Below, one piece after another: positions 50,371 through 63,016 of a DNA stretch of 64,000 nucleotides. This stretch comes from Manduca sexta (taxonomy: Eukaryota > Arthropoda > Insecta > Lepidoptera > Sphingidae). The notes beneath the pieces are model-generated. The model searched no databases, was not told where the DNA came from, and worked only from the letters and a program-made list of their open reading frames with translations. A program made the position numbers and the translations under genes. The first letter of the stretch is position 1; every line of letters begins with the position of its first letter. The DNA lies in assembly GCF_014839805.1 (NCBI RefSeq), contig NC_051126.1, positions 7,448,609 to 7,512,608 of the forward strand. The letters run 5' to 3'.

Positions 50371-51197
50371 GCCTTGCTTAGTTCTTTGTTCGCACGTAAT
50401 AACCGCAAAACTGATAGCCGCTGGACATGTGTACTTGAGTTAAGACCGCAATTCGACAGCATAATGTGGAATATTCTTGGCTATAATGGCCGACGATGTA
50501 AGCTAAGCAGCAAAAAGTATTTGTGGATTGAATCATAGAGCTGACGCTAGTCATTTTAATAGTCGTACAAGACTGTTAGTTGACGACGAAAGATTTGGCT
50601 GCACATAAAAATACACTTTAAAGGCCACCCATAAACGTGGTCAGTGGGTAACGGAAAACTCTATTAAAACAGAGTTGAAAATCCTATAAAATTTACGTTC
50701 GCGCATGACGTCGTAAATGGACCCTGTACAGCGGAATAAACCAGAGTCAATAAAATTCGGGCAAAAGAGTATTTCTACACACTGGCAATAAAGTATACTT
50801 TAACGAGTGCCCTCACATATACCAGTAAACATTGCAATGTACCAAATAGATCTACGGATAGGAGGCATCACTTTTTAATAGGTACTGGGAGCCTGTTATC
50901 GAGCAAGACAACGGGACCTTGTTTGAAAGCCTACACCCCTTGTCTAACCTATCTTTATAGAGAATTATCTTTTGAAGCTGATAGATAACTATAAGAGTAA
51001 GTCTGGCATCATCTGGAGTACAAAACCTTCAGCCCGCAATTGTGTTCGATTTGCCTGGCTTTGTAATTTTGGCTTTAAAACATAGCTGGCTTTAACACCG
51101 ATTGAAATAAAGCGCGTTGGCATAAATAATTGTGAATAAGAAAGGATAGACAGATATTTGAAAAGTCAAATACAGAATTAGTGCCAACCCTTCAACA

Positions 51198-51309
51198 ATG
51201 GCGGGAGGCACAGTCCTTCAGTTTCACAATCAGACCAGTGTTGCGACTTGCGTGAGCGGGAACTATCCCAAAGTGATGGTTGCTTGCGACACATTCGTGA
51301 CTGCATTCG
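51198..51309 (+). CDS. Candidate first coding exon, good start context, strong donor
   Basis: CAACAATGG is a near-ideal insect start context. 37 codons and one base follow, to the donor TTCG|GTACGT. The stretch is clearly less A+T-rich than its surroundings and begins M-A-G-G, with Cys at 18 and 30. No signal peptide is visible and I recognise no family. Read without splicing, the frame closes at a TAA 54 nt later. Confidence 0.38.
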
Positions 51310-51693
51310 GTACGTGCGCCATCGCGTTGCCACACTTTTGTTGGCTTGAAAAATCCTATTAAATTAGCTGCGATGAAACACTAATAAATCGAATCTGTTA
51401 CAGCTGTTACTCTTTTTAAGATAATATTGTTTAAAATGCAAGTTTTGTTTATGCATTATATAAAGGGTTTACAAAAAAAATATTGGAGCTATATTTTCTT
51501 TTATTTTGAACCTAATATTTATACGATTTATCTATTATAAAATATAATCCTTCACAACGATTATAAAACGTATACAGGTATCACTACAATGTTTAATAGA
51601 ATCAAAAACCAACAGTAAGAAATAAAAAAAAATATCCTTAAATCTCTGAAACAGACTACATATACTATGTATACAGTATATCCGATGTCAATA

Positions 51694-51817
51694 CGCCGGC
51701 ATAATTGTGTCGACTGGCAAGGGGTATTCATCTCTCTCTCATCAGTCAACATTCTATTGGACCTCCACTTCACTTACTATCAAGTGCAGAGGAGTCTTTG
51801 CCGTGCGGATAAAAAAA
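51694..51817 (-). repeat. Interspersed repeat C, copy 5, partial
   Basis: CGCCGGCATAATTGTGTCG, TCAACATTCTATTGGACC and TCAAGTGCAGAGGAG in minus orientation. Lies in the putative intron of the 51198-52357 candidate. Confidence 0.72.
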
Positions 51818-51866
51818 AAATCTGTAAACAAGAAATTACACAGTATCTCACTTAACATCTATTAAT

Positions 51867-52189
51867 TATAATAATATCAGCCCTGTATTATATACTTGCC
51901 CACTGCTGAGCACGAGCCTCCTCTACTACTGAGAGGGATTAGGCCTTAGTCCACCACACTGGCCTAGTGCGGGTTGGAAGACTTCACAGACCTTCGAAAT
52001 TCCTATCGCGAACTTCTCAGATGTGCAGGTTTCCTCACGATGTTTTCCTTCATCGTTAACGCGAACGATAAATTCACAAAGAATACACACATGATTTTTT
52101 AGAAAAGTCAGAGGTTTGTGCCCTTGGGATTTGAACCTGCGGACATTTGTCTTGGCAGTCCGTTCCACACCCAACTAGGCTATCGCCGC
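51867..52189 (-). mobile_element. SINE family 2, full-length, young
   Basis: Box A-like TAGCCTAGTTGG and box B-like GGTTCAAATCCC are intact on the minus strand. Perfect 15-bp duplication TTAACATCTATTAAT at 51852-51866 and 52190-52204. It lies in the putative intron of the 51198-52357 candidate. Confidence 0.92.
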
Positions 52190-52238
52190 TTAACATCTAT
52201 TAATGCAGTTCAGCTATTTGTGACATTTCAACCTGCAG

Positions 52239-52357
52239 ACTCCACCAAAGCTTCACGAAGCGTGTTTCGGACAAATGAAGCGAGTTTGCAATCAGCGGTC
52301 GCGGGCGTGATTCCGCCGTCGATTATTGCGTTGCTTTACACAGTAATGCCCCATTGA
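52239..52357 (+). CDS. Candidate terminal exon, phase-compatible with 51198-51309
   Basis: After the acceptor ACCTGCAG, two leading bases complete a split Asp codon. 38 residues and TGA then follow, with a Ser/Thr/Arg-rich start and a hydrophobic end (roughly VAGVIPPSIIALLYTVMP). The local DNA is G+C-rich. The joined product would be 76 residues with a possible C-terminal membrane anchor. AATAAA occurs at 52517-52522. The intron would contain a young SINE insertion (51867-52189). No homologue is recognised. Confidence 0.32.
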
Positions 52358-52516
52358 CAAACTCGTGGCAATCAACATTGCTTGAGTACTCTTAATTATG
52401 GCGTGCAGTGAATTATTTATGTCCTCTATAGAGGTAATGACTGTTAATACGTTACATTTAACACTAAATCGATTATAAGATTTGAGAATTTATGTTTGTG
52501 ACAACAGATTTCTGTT

Positions 52517-52522
52517 AATAAA
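52517..52522 (+). terminator. Possible poly(A) signal for the 51198-52357 candidate
   Basis: AATAAA 160 nt after the candidate stop; weak because such hexamers are common here. Confidence 0.2.
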
Positions 52523-54847
52523 AAACACTGCAAATTAAAATGGATTCAAAGATTTGCTTGTCTTTTAAACAGCAGAATAACAAATGATCCTTTAAAATCA
52601 GAAAGTAAATACTTAAGTTTTGTAAATTGACTACGACTCAAAAAGAATGAAATGAGTTAAAGAAAAATACAAAACTTAACTGTCGCGATAAACGTGATAT
52701 ATACCTATAAAGAAAAAAAAATGGTATTAAGTTTTTCGAATTCACTCTTCGAAATCTTTTTAAATCCGCAATTAATAACACAAAACCACTGATCAATCAT
52801 AACAGAAATATCACAAAGTACAGACATAACATAAAACAACGTGGATTTACATAATCTAGTCGTTCATCTAAAAGCATAGAAAGCAGAAAATGTTTGAGAC
52901 TATATTGCCTCATTATTATTTACGAGTTCATAAACAAAATGCTAAAACGCAAATGGAATATACGTCTGTTTTATCTTACCATTGTCAAGAAAAATAAAGA
53001 AACGAAATGAATAAAAAATAAGTTTATGAATGAAAAATGAAACTTAGTTTAAAATTGTTACATCAAAGTCAAATATATAATGGAACTTTAAATAATGGAG
53101 ACAGATAATCGTTAATTTAAAAGTATTTAATTCTAAGACAAATAATTAACAACGACGTTTCGAATTTACCCAAGAGTATTAACTCTATTATTAACTCTCT
53201 TTCCATCACACTTGCAAATTTAAAACATCTACATAATTTTACTGTCATGAACAATGCCATTGACCTACCATCTGATAATGATTACCTTTCTTTAGTCCTT
53301 TATCATCATTAAATAAATTTGTTTTGTTTTTCCCGGCAGTTGTCGCCCTTTTCGCTCACTATTTTGAAATTAGTAAAACAACGTTTAAAACAGGGAAATG
53401 TCTGTCAAATGTGTTTAATTTTCACCAAACATAACTAATTGACGGGAATGCCTTTCAAATCCTCACACGTTACACAACACTGACGGACCACATCCGATAT
53501 CAAGCGGAACCGATTGTAATCAATATTGAACGCGTTTCCTGATGTGAAGTGATTGCTCTTTAGATGAACAGCTCTATTTGATGTAATGCACGCGATCGGA
53601 AAGGTGTTGACGTAACACTGACGATCATGCATTACTTACACTTCAACAAAAGAGTTTTAAGCCTACACACACACACGCCTTTTATTCCCGAATTGTAGAG
53701 ACTTTTTTTAGACTTTCCCGCTCTCACATCCCCCACTACTATTCCTGTAAGCCAGGATCAGCAGTGGCACGCATTTTAAGACACCGAACAGTAAAGCTTG
53801 GTAAGGGAAAACTAATTTATCATTATCCCGCAACGAAATTAATCAAATAGAAAGATAGGGAGTTGGAAATATTAATTGTCCACTTCAAGCCAAAGTAAAA
53901 ATATATAGGCAGGGCCGCAATTTGTGCCATTTATCGCTATGTATAATGTATGTACTGTATACCCGTGATTTGGTATGGGGTTATCGCTTTATCGGGGAGG
54001 AAGTCCGAACTCCAACTATAACTAAGCAAAAAAGTCATAATTTTACCCGATCAGGGATTCAAACTCAGGACTTAAATACGTCAATCACAGCGTAGAACAA
54101 TTTTTAAACCGTCACACGCGTTAAAGTTATACTTTATATAATATGGCAACAATTGGTGCGAGATTTTTGATAGTGTACTATTGCAGGTCGGTCCGTCAAG
54201 TGTACAAAATTCAATTTTAAATTGCAATCTGCGGCATGTGTAAATGTGTAGAAATTAGAATTTAATTAATATTTCTCTATGTACGGCCGGGGTTAGCAAA
54301 CATTTTGCGTATGACCACAGACAGGTATAGCGTCTTGCTTCTTGAGTCTTATTTCATGCATTTTAATTATATCATCGTCGTGTTCATTGTTTAACGTAAT
54401 TATTAACATGGCAAGATTGTTAGACGAATTTAATCTTAAATATACCTCTATATATATATATTTAAAAATAAACTTATAACCACAAGAACTATTTATATTA
54501 TAATTAAAATTGTTACATAGTACAATAATCATAACAGTTAACTTAAAACAAAGACTTGTTAGACAGAAATAATAATTGTAATCCAAACTCGATTTGTAAT
54601 TGAAATATGTAATCACTTACAGAATAATAATAGCGCATTATACGGCGACCTTCACCTATCACAATCGGAATCAGATGTCCACACCGACTCCTTATTGAGA
54701 TCGCATTGTCGATAGCATTCTAATGATATAGAACAAAAATGCGGGGCAAGGTTGGTACGTACGACTAATGAAATATATTTTATATGAGTGAATCGTCGCT
54801 TAACGTATGTGAGCTGGGAATATATTCTGTTAGTGCTTGAGAAGGCA
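52523..54847. other. Intergenic, A+T-rich
   Basis: Only a decayed SINE family 1 copy (53945) is recognisable. Confidence 0.5.
53945..54120 (-). mobile_element. SINE family 1, heavily decayed
   Basis: Residual body and box B complement (GGGATTCAAACTCAGG) in minus orientation. Related tail-like sequence (CACACACGCCTTTTATTCCC) at about 53660-53690 may be its separated 3' end. Confidence 0.55.
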
Positions 54848-54855
54848 TACTATTC

Positions 54856-54858
<3 letters not shown>

Positions 54859-54895
<37 letters not shown>

Positions 54896-55198
54896 TCAGC
54901 CCTGTATTATATACTTACCCACTGCTGAGCACGGGCCTCCTCTACTACTGAGAGGGATTAGGCCTTAGTCCACCACGCTGGCCTAGTGCGGATTGGTAGA
55001 CTTCACACACCTTCGAAATTCCTATAGAGAACTTCTCAGATGTGCAGGTTTCCTCACGATGTTTTCCTTCACCGTTAAATCGAACGAAAAATTCACAAAG
55101 AATTCACACATGATTTTAGAAAAGTCAGAGGTGTGTGCCCTTGGGATTTGAACATTCGTCTTGGCAGTCTGTTCCACACCCAACTAAGCTATCGCCGC
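54859..55198 (-). mobile_element. SINE family 2, full-length, (AAT)n tail
   Basis: Read on the minus strand it has a tRNA-like head with box A-like TAGCTTAGTTGG and a box B-like region (slightly damaged here), a long body, and an ATT/AAT tail of about 12 units at 54859-54894. Exact 11-bp duplication TACTATTCTAT at 54848-54858 and 55199-55209. Confidence 0.92.
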
Positions 55199-56845
55199 TA
55201 CTATTCTATGCTATATTGATATTTTGTTTTAACAACATATTGAAAGACAAGTTCAGTCAGCTGCAAAGGTAACATAATAAATCCAAAACTTAAAATTACA
55301 CGTTTAAAATAATTAATACATTTTTTTCTTCGTGTAAAATAATGTAAATCAAGTTTATTTTTGCGTTTTATTTTTTGTAAGATCACTAACTTGTTTAGCG
55401 ATTTTAAGTTTTAAATTTGTTAAACTACTTATGTAGACGATGGTAGTTTAATATTAGACTAATAAATTAACTCATATTTACATGATTCAAAAGTGAATGC
55501 TAATAACTTTGATATAAAGTCGTCTTTTATACAATATTTTCTATAGATACTAATAGCATAAGTAGTATGCATTATAGTAACATACGCTTCTAATGCGTAA
55601 TCCGTGCGTAATGTGATGTATGTAATTATTTCACGTAACACTTCATTGCGTAACTTACATAATTTCAATTATTATAGCGAAATTATTTTTATGCCGATTC
55701 ATTTCTTGAATGTATTATCGGATTTTTTTGTATAAATAATTACCACTCATATATTGCGCCCTTTGTAGTGACATTGTATAATTAGATTGGTTAAGATTGG
55801 CCGTCTTGGCAAAAATAAAAGCAATTTTCAGCCAAGTTAGTTGCTCGTTTAAACCAAAGATAACAAACTGTTAGCATTGAATAGTCTTCCCAAATTCTTT
55901 GTTAATAAATTTATTATACACGCGTGAATTTTCGTAAACGACGTTTATTATTTAATTCTGTATGAGCCGATTTTGCCATCATCAAATAAAAGTTATCCAT
56001 CTTCATAATTATCAATTATGACTGAATTAACACGTCAAACTATTTGTATACTAGTTATTAGCAATTTGATTATACATTAATGTAACCTAACCTGTAAGCC
56101 TTTCTAAAAATAAATAAATAAAATAAGGTAAATAAATAAAACTATTGAACTATTTCATTCATAAAACTCTGTCATTTGGAATTTATTTATGTTGTATTTT
56201 ATATCATGAATAACTTATATATTAAAAATCAGCCATTAATCTCCATTTAATTTACATTATTAAATAAATTTACTTTTAGTTAATGACCATAATAATTCCA
56301 AGCAGATCAAAAATATTGTTAAATTAACACAGTCTATATATTATTAATTATCTATTGTATTTATAAATATCTCTTGTAAGAAATGTAGTAAAAAAAAACT
56401 GCTACTTTGATAGTAACAAAAGCTGATTAATAAATATTTTGCTTAAGTTTCATCGAATACTTTCTTCCTAACTCGAAAAGACTAACGTCTCTTCTACGTA
56501 GTAGCGCTCCGCTATATATATTTGCCTACAGCATGAATGTGTCGCTTCGACCGGGGAGTTAGCACTTTGTCACAAAAAGTCGTAATGAAGCGACGACTTG
56601 GTCACATCTCATATGCTAACTGAAATTTCCGAAAACCAAAATATCTCGCCACCCTTTCTAAACCCTTATTCCTTTCCCTAAGACCGGCAGCGTTGTCATG
56701 ATTATTTTGGATTTTTTTGTTTCTATGGGCGATAGATATTACCTCATATTAGATAGATAGATAAGTAGGCATATTAGCCATGGACTGCTAGCATTATGTG
56801 TATCTAGTTGATTATATAATAGAATTCCATGCCTAGCAATAGTAT

Positions 56846-56897
56846 TAGTATTTAATACAACATAGGGCTGATATTATTATATTACATTATTATTATA
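56846..56897 (+). mobile_element. SINE family 2, tail relic
   Basis: TTTAATACAACATAGGGCTG followed by an ATT-rich tail matches the extreme 3' end of family 2 in plus orientation. Very short. Confidence 0.45.
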
Positions 56898-59194
56898 GTA
56901 TGTTACATGAACAACATTGTTAGCTCGTTTATCGATTCCATAGAATAAAGGATGTGCTACAGATCTTAAAGGTATAGGGACGGGGTAGTTGTTTGAAATT
57001 TCGGAAATCGGAACATTAAATAATAAAAACCTGAAATAATTACCTTAGATGTCACGACTCGCTTATAAAGGTTTCACTACCAGGTGATTTATAGTAGGTG
57101 CTTTACCTGCAACAAACGGAAATAATATGTTATTGTGATAATAAATTTCAAGTAAAAATATGGCACTGCATGGTCGTTTATACGTTCTGCATTCATCATA
57201 CGCTATCGCCACAAATGTTGAGTATTTAATAAAATCTCTTGAATTGTAGATATATTTCAAAATATGATCCATTTCGTGTTTTTATTTGATGGTTGAAAAA
57301 TTTCAATATTAAACACATGGAAGGCTTGAAATAAAATAAAATGAGATAAATTTATTGTGACATTATAATTTTTTAATACAATGAAGTTATTTTACAATGA
57401 TTCCGAAATAAATTTCACAAAGCCTGTCCTATGGGAGTTATAAAAAACATTGCCATAAATGAGTCATAAAAAATATTGACGTAATCTCGTATGTGGTGTA
57501 AAAGTTTGATGAACACAAGTATACACCTAGTTCCTATAAACACAGGTTTTGCTAACGCCTAACTTATATTACTATTTAAAAAGTGTTTTATCTGCTAACG
57601 AAAATTCATCCAAATCAGTTCAGCTATTTCAGAAATAACACCAAATACACAAAATATGTAGTCAAAATACAAATTCGAATTTGAGCAACATAAAAATAAC
57701 ATAGACTAGGGAATTATTTCACACTCACAGGAACTTCCATTTGTTAATTTTAAAACTTCGTTCTAATGGCATGGTCAGTAATAATTTCATCCATATGCAT
57801 TCGTCCTTTGCTGGTCGTAATAACCTTGTTATTATGGACGCATGATTGCCTACACGCAGATTAATGTCCATTACCGATGCACCGCGCGTACAATTCGATA
57901 TGTAAGGATCTACAAACACATGCATAATTAATATAGCCTCGATTATATCGTAATATTTCGATAATCAATTTGATTATATTAATATCAAAATATTGTGTTT
58001 TGTTCTAATTTATGGAATGTCTTGGTTGGTAAAACAACTTTCGGTATGGGAATTCTTTAATACGTAATAGGACTGTTATATTTGTGTTCCTAAACTGTGC
58101 ATAAACTACGAATTCTTTCAGTAAAGTAATTGGAATTATCAGCTATATAATTATTGTAAGAATACGATAAGTATAGAGTCTCAACTGCGTCTTTATTAAC
58201 GTGAAAGACTTTAGCAGGGATAAAAGATCCATTGTATACCACATATATTACAAAATACAAATAATTTCAATATAATAATAAAATATAACGTCGATAACCT
58301 TTTTCACTCTAGTATTAATCCTGTTATTAGCTATGTTCGTAGTGTTTTTGTTATGAAATGTACTGTTTACTTTCGCGCACGCATGCCTCCTCACCAAAGG
58401 TTGTTGAAATGTTTGAAACACGTATCCGGGTCAAGTTTGTGCAGGTTAAACGGTACACCTCAATTATATGGACAAGTTTACATCAAATTGTTATAACAGT
58501 ATACCCTTCGTGTAATTGTAGCATAAAGAAAGTTTGGAACGAAATTTGTTATACTGTCCCACGGCTGGGCAAAAGTTCACAAATAAATAATTACAGTTAC
58601 TTCTAGAAGTTGGCTATAAAATTTTATGTGTAAAACAAAACATTTATTGCTTTAAAAATAAGTTGCCATCATTAAAAAGTAGCTATTTTAAAATATCAAA
58701 TCAAAATAATCTGAAATGGTTTTCTATTGACAACATCACGCGGTACCGAAAACGCTCCCATTTACTAAAGCTAATACCTCACTGGACATAAAAACTACAA
58801 ATACAAACCATCTGCAAAAACGTTCTTTTGTACTAAAAGTTTTTTGCACACGATCTTGAACAAGTGAGACTAGGAAAACCTTTTGTTACGTTTCTTACCT
58901 ACATAAAGCTGCGTAAATCAAATCACAATACTCGCGCGGAATTATAGGTACAAGTTAAACTAGGTCGCGTTTCGCATTCGTGGCGAATCCATTTTCCAGC
59001 GGTGTTATAGTTGGCGTGCTATTGTCTCGCCGCTCCGTGACGATCCAGGCCCTACCGCTCGCATAAACTATTCATTAAGTTTATTTACTGTATTTTGCTC
59101 ACAATAACCGCGTGACAAATTAAAAATGTATTGTCATTGAATTTAATAAGATAGGGTTATTTTGTAACTATATGTAATAAATCTTTTGCTCATG

Positions 59195-59362
59195 TAAAGT
59201 TCCGGGATAAAAGTCTCGATTTATATTTTCCCGAGATGGAAGCTATAGCACCCGGGAATAAAGTAGCTTTCTATTAGTGAAAAAAAACCGCTTTAGTACT
59301 ACCTGAGTTTAGCGCGTTCAAACAAATTCTTCAGTTTCTTATGGATACGTTAGTATAGATAT
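59195..59362 (-). repeat. Interspersed repeat A, copy 3
   Basis: TTCCGGGATAAAAGTC matches the reverse complement of the Helitron at 41335-41355. It continues with GAATAAAGTAGCTTTCTATT and ends GTTAGTATAGATAT. Confidence 0.6.
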
Positions 59363-61504
59363 AGAAGTACCTTATGTCCTTAATGTTTTTCGACCGCTTC
59401 ACATTAACTCTCATTGTGGTGCTATTGTTCTCCATTTATCGCCAATATTTAAGTGACCAAAAATATTTCATGTACGTTTCCTCTAGAGTATATCTTTGTA
59501 TTCATTTCCTTCCAACGCATCACATAGTTATTCCATTTTTATCATGTTCGATTACATTGTTTGACTCTGTCTGTTATCTATTGGACATCCCAACCATGAT
59601 AGTCGATATGGTATATTAACACATTGTGTGCTTTGTATGGAGTAAGATAAATATTTAAAGATAAATATCCCCAAAAAGGCCGGTCCCGATTTCTCCGATG
59701 TTTGTTTAGGCCCTAAGACGGCTATCTGTTTATGTTAAAAATTATAACAGGAAAAATTTCGAATAGATTAATATGTATAAAATATTATTTTTATGTCAAT
59801 AAAAATATAATTTAGGAATATATTCGATAAAATAAAAAAAAAACACAAAAATATATCTTTAAAACACTTTGCTAAATACCAATTACAAATTAGTAATCAA
59901 AAGAATAACAAGTGCTATAATATATACCTACAAACGTTGCAAGTCAAATAAAAGGTTAATTATAATACAGTAAATTTATTGATTCGCTACAGTAACATCT
60001 ACCCACCTATAATGCATAATTTAAATAATGTCTATTAATTTTGATATCCTATAAAGTGATGTTTGATTATTCGAACACTAATCACTTACATCATTAATAA
60101 AGTAACAAAGAGTAATTTACAACTCGGTGTATTAATGGAATACTCGTTAGATGGGCACTGACACATGATTGTCTTTTATATTTTAGCAATAAAACAACAA
60201 GACAAGTATTACGAAATTGTGCATTACTTTGTTTTAGTCGTAAAACAACTTTACTTCACCGATTTCGAAATATCGATTACCGCAATCGATATTCAATGAA
60301 ACGTCAATTAAGTGAATAATATTACGATTGATTATGCCTTTAGAAAATAGAATCGATCTTATGATATTATTCCCGGCGGTTTGATGATTCGAAAGTTATT
60401 GTAGCAACAGCTGTATCTAAGTTAAAATTATAGGTAGAAAGTGTTCATCTACTATTAATTGTGACATTGAAAGATGGGTTATCTTGCACCAGTGCAATTG
60501 AACTTCACAAAAGAAAGATAAAACAAAGTCTGAAGAAAAAACAGACTTCTTGAGTTCTATTGATTAAAACATTTGCAAACAATGCGAAATTGTTTCTCAC
60601 AAAAAGCCTCATAATGCATGGAATGTAGCACATTTGGATTCTAATTAATTTGCTATGAACATTTCCCATCCTGTCCCTTTTTTGATCGCAGAGTAAATTG
60701 TAAATAGAAATAGTCTGATGGCACTCGTTTGGATGTCTCAGGCACTTTTAAAGTTAATTTTTCAACAAAGTGTTCTGGTCGAATGGAGTTCACTTAAATG
60801 ACTACAAGTTTCATGAGATCTTAATTTTTGATCGGATGGAGTTATCCTTGTTCATCCAATCAAAAATGAAGATACATCAGTATGTAATGTTTTATATTTT
60901 TCTTAATTTTATGTCACAACCCTTTTACTGGAAACATTAAAAATTAATAAAAAAAAATCTTTACCTTCTAAAAAGTCGATACGATTGATTCACACCAAAA
61001 AATCTTCAGTAACCTTCTACAATGTTATAATTTTCCGTACATTTAAGATGATTATGTTACTTAACGCTTGCCTAAGCATTAAAGGTCAATCGTAAGGTTA
61101 CATTATGATTGTCAAGCACGAACAGTTTCAAGGGTAGTCCACGGCACGCCGGCACAACGGGAAGACATTTTATTCACGTTGAATATCTTGCCCTGATTTC
61201 ATACTTAACGTAATTGATGGAGACTGTGTTTAGTTTTTGCCACGTTGAGCGTACTTTACCAAATTATAAAGTTACGATAAGATATTATAAGTACAGCAAT
61301 TACTCTATATAAAGTTGGTTAATAAAAGATCAATATAAGACCTCCTACGGCACAAACTGTGTCAAATATACACGGTACGGTGAAAGGTAAACCGATATCA
61401 CACACACGTAACATAATTTATGTCGCCAATGTTGCGTCGCGTAATTCTGGTACTTTTAATTCCTAACAAATCACGTATATCCATATATTTTGTAAAAAGA
61501 ACAC

Positions 61505-61745
61505 AAACACATCAAGCCTTTATCTCCGATGGATTTGGCAGAGGTGCAACCAGTCATTTTTCGCCTTGTTTGTTCCGTCCCGTGTGATAGCGGGCGAGCA
61601 TATCGCTATATCGGCCACAAAATCCAGACTCCGATCTGATACCGAATAGAAAAACCCAAATATAACGACCTGATCTGTGAATCGAAATCAGGATCTTCGA
61701 ATAATGTCATAAAGTGCACGCAACGTATACGCCAACAATGCAGTC
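61505..61745 (-). mobile_element. SINE family 1, diverged, minus orientation
   Basis: Carries CAAGCCTTTATCTCC at the tail side, GTTCCGTCCCGTGTGATAG, and AAAACCCAAATATAACG. The box B region is degraded. Confidence 0.75.
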
Positions 61746-62380
61746 GTATATTATATATTTTTATAGACATCTATCTTACTAAAGGTAAAAGTCAATAACA
61801 TTTTCTATATCTAGGCTAAGGCTAAGGAATCCTAAGAGTTTTGTCTGTAAATCGATGTACAAGACGCGTATTCACTTATTTCACAAATATCCTTGTAATA
61901 TCGCAATGCGTTTGTCTCAAGTAATGTAACATCACCATGACCCATATACCTTGTTGGGACTGACCGACAGATCACAACCGGTCGTTACGATGCCATCTAC
62001 AGCCGTCATTACGTTTCGTGCAAACACGAAATGGATTTATGGTGCGACATTTTCCGTGTGAATATTGTACTTGTTAGTTTTAGTAAAGTTTGGACTACGC
62101 ATAACCGTTATCCTTCTTACGATTTCTTATATTAAAACTGGAATAGGTTAATATGTTTGCAAATAAAAATAATATATATCAAATAGTAGTGGTACCCGCT
62201 GGCCAATGGCAAAAATATAATATGTAGACACTTTTCAAAGAATAACTTTAGAAGATCTGGTAATTGTCCTTTGCTAAGATAGTCGTAACCGTGTGTGATA
62301 CGTTTCATACTGTACAGAATGACGCTTATAACGTGATCACATCATGGAATCATATTTAATTACAATATAAATTCATCCTG

Positions 62381-62596
62381 TTGAATTTCGGCTACGTGGA
62401 CCAATCTCGAAGATCAGCCGGGCATACGGGAGATATTATAGTGCACAAGTGTGTGCTCAATATACAAGTGCATTGTCTCTTCCTACACTCTCATAGTCCA
62501 ATGAAATGGCAATGTCTGAACATGACTGAAGAAAGATCAGGTGCACGATCTCCTTACCTACTTTCCCAGGCACTAGGATATCACATCGCTAACTGA
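62381..62596 (+). repeat. Interspersed repeat D, longer copy
   Basis: ATCAGCCGGGCATACGGGAG, ATAGTGCACAAGTGTGTGC, CTCATAGTCCAATGAAATGG and a run up to CCCAGGCACTAGGATATCAC match the D block order. The reading frame here is not a gene. Confidence 0.65.
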
Positions 62597-62627
62597 GTAA
62601 TTTTAAAATGGAAATTCCCAGTTACAA

Positions 62628-62728
62628 TTTTTTTTTTGGGCCATCCCAAGTATTCAACCCAGGTTCTCTGCGCGGTTGTCATACTCGTACCGCTTACGCA
62701 TAAAAACTACGCTACCGAAGCAGTCATA
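62628..62728 (-). mobile_element. SINE family 1, head fragment
   Basis: Only the tRNA-like head remains, in minus orientation (CAACCCAGGTTCTC, then ACTACGCTACCGAAGCAGTC), bordered by a T run at left. The family 2 fragment at 62757 inserted beside it. Confidence 0.65.
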
Positions 62729-62756
62729 ACAAAATTACATAAGTAGGTAACTCACA

Positions 62757-62897
62757 CAGGAATTTCGAAGGTGTGTGAAGTCTACCAATCCGCACTAGGC
62801 CAGCGTGGTGGACTAAGGCCTAAACCCTTTCAGTAGTAGAGGAGGCCCGTGCTCAGCAGTGGGCAAGTATATAATACAGGGCTGATATTATTATTAT
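62757..62897 (+). mobile_element. SINE family 2, 5'-truncated with target-site duplication
   Basis: Only the 3' part (from AGGAATTTCGAAGGTGTGTG) and the ATT tail are present, in plus orientation. A perfect 13-bp duplication TAGGTAACTCACA flanks it at 62744-62756 and 62898-62910, so truncation happened during insertion. Confidence 0.9.
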
Positions 62898-63016
62898 TAG
62901 GTAACTCACATATGTATATGTTTCTAGAATACACTGTATTATATCCTTATATATTTAATTAAACAATGACTCGGTTTATCTTTACAATCATGCAACGAGG
63001 TCTATTATTTGCGTTA

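Larger units (their letters stand above)
38800..51197. other. Long stretch with repeats only
   Basis: Apart from the listed Helitron, SINEs, LINE tail and C repeat, nothing coding is supported. Patches near 46080-46190, 47040-47170 and 47930-48250 are less A+T-rich and unexplained. Confidence 0.45.
55210..61504. other. Intergenic, A+T-rich
   Basis: Contains the SINE tail relic (56846) and repeat A (59195). A less A+T-rich patch at 58960-59070 has no supported frame. Confidence 0.5.
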
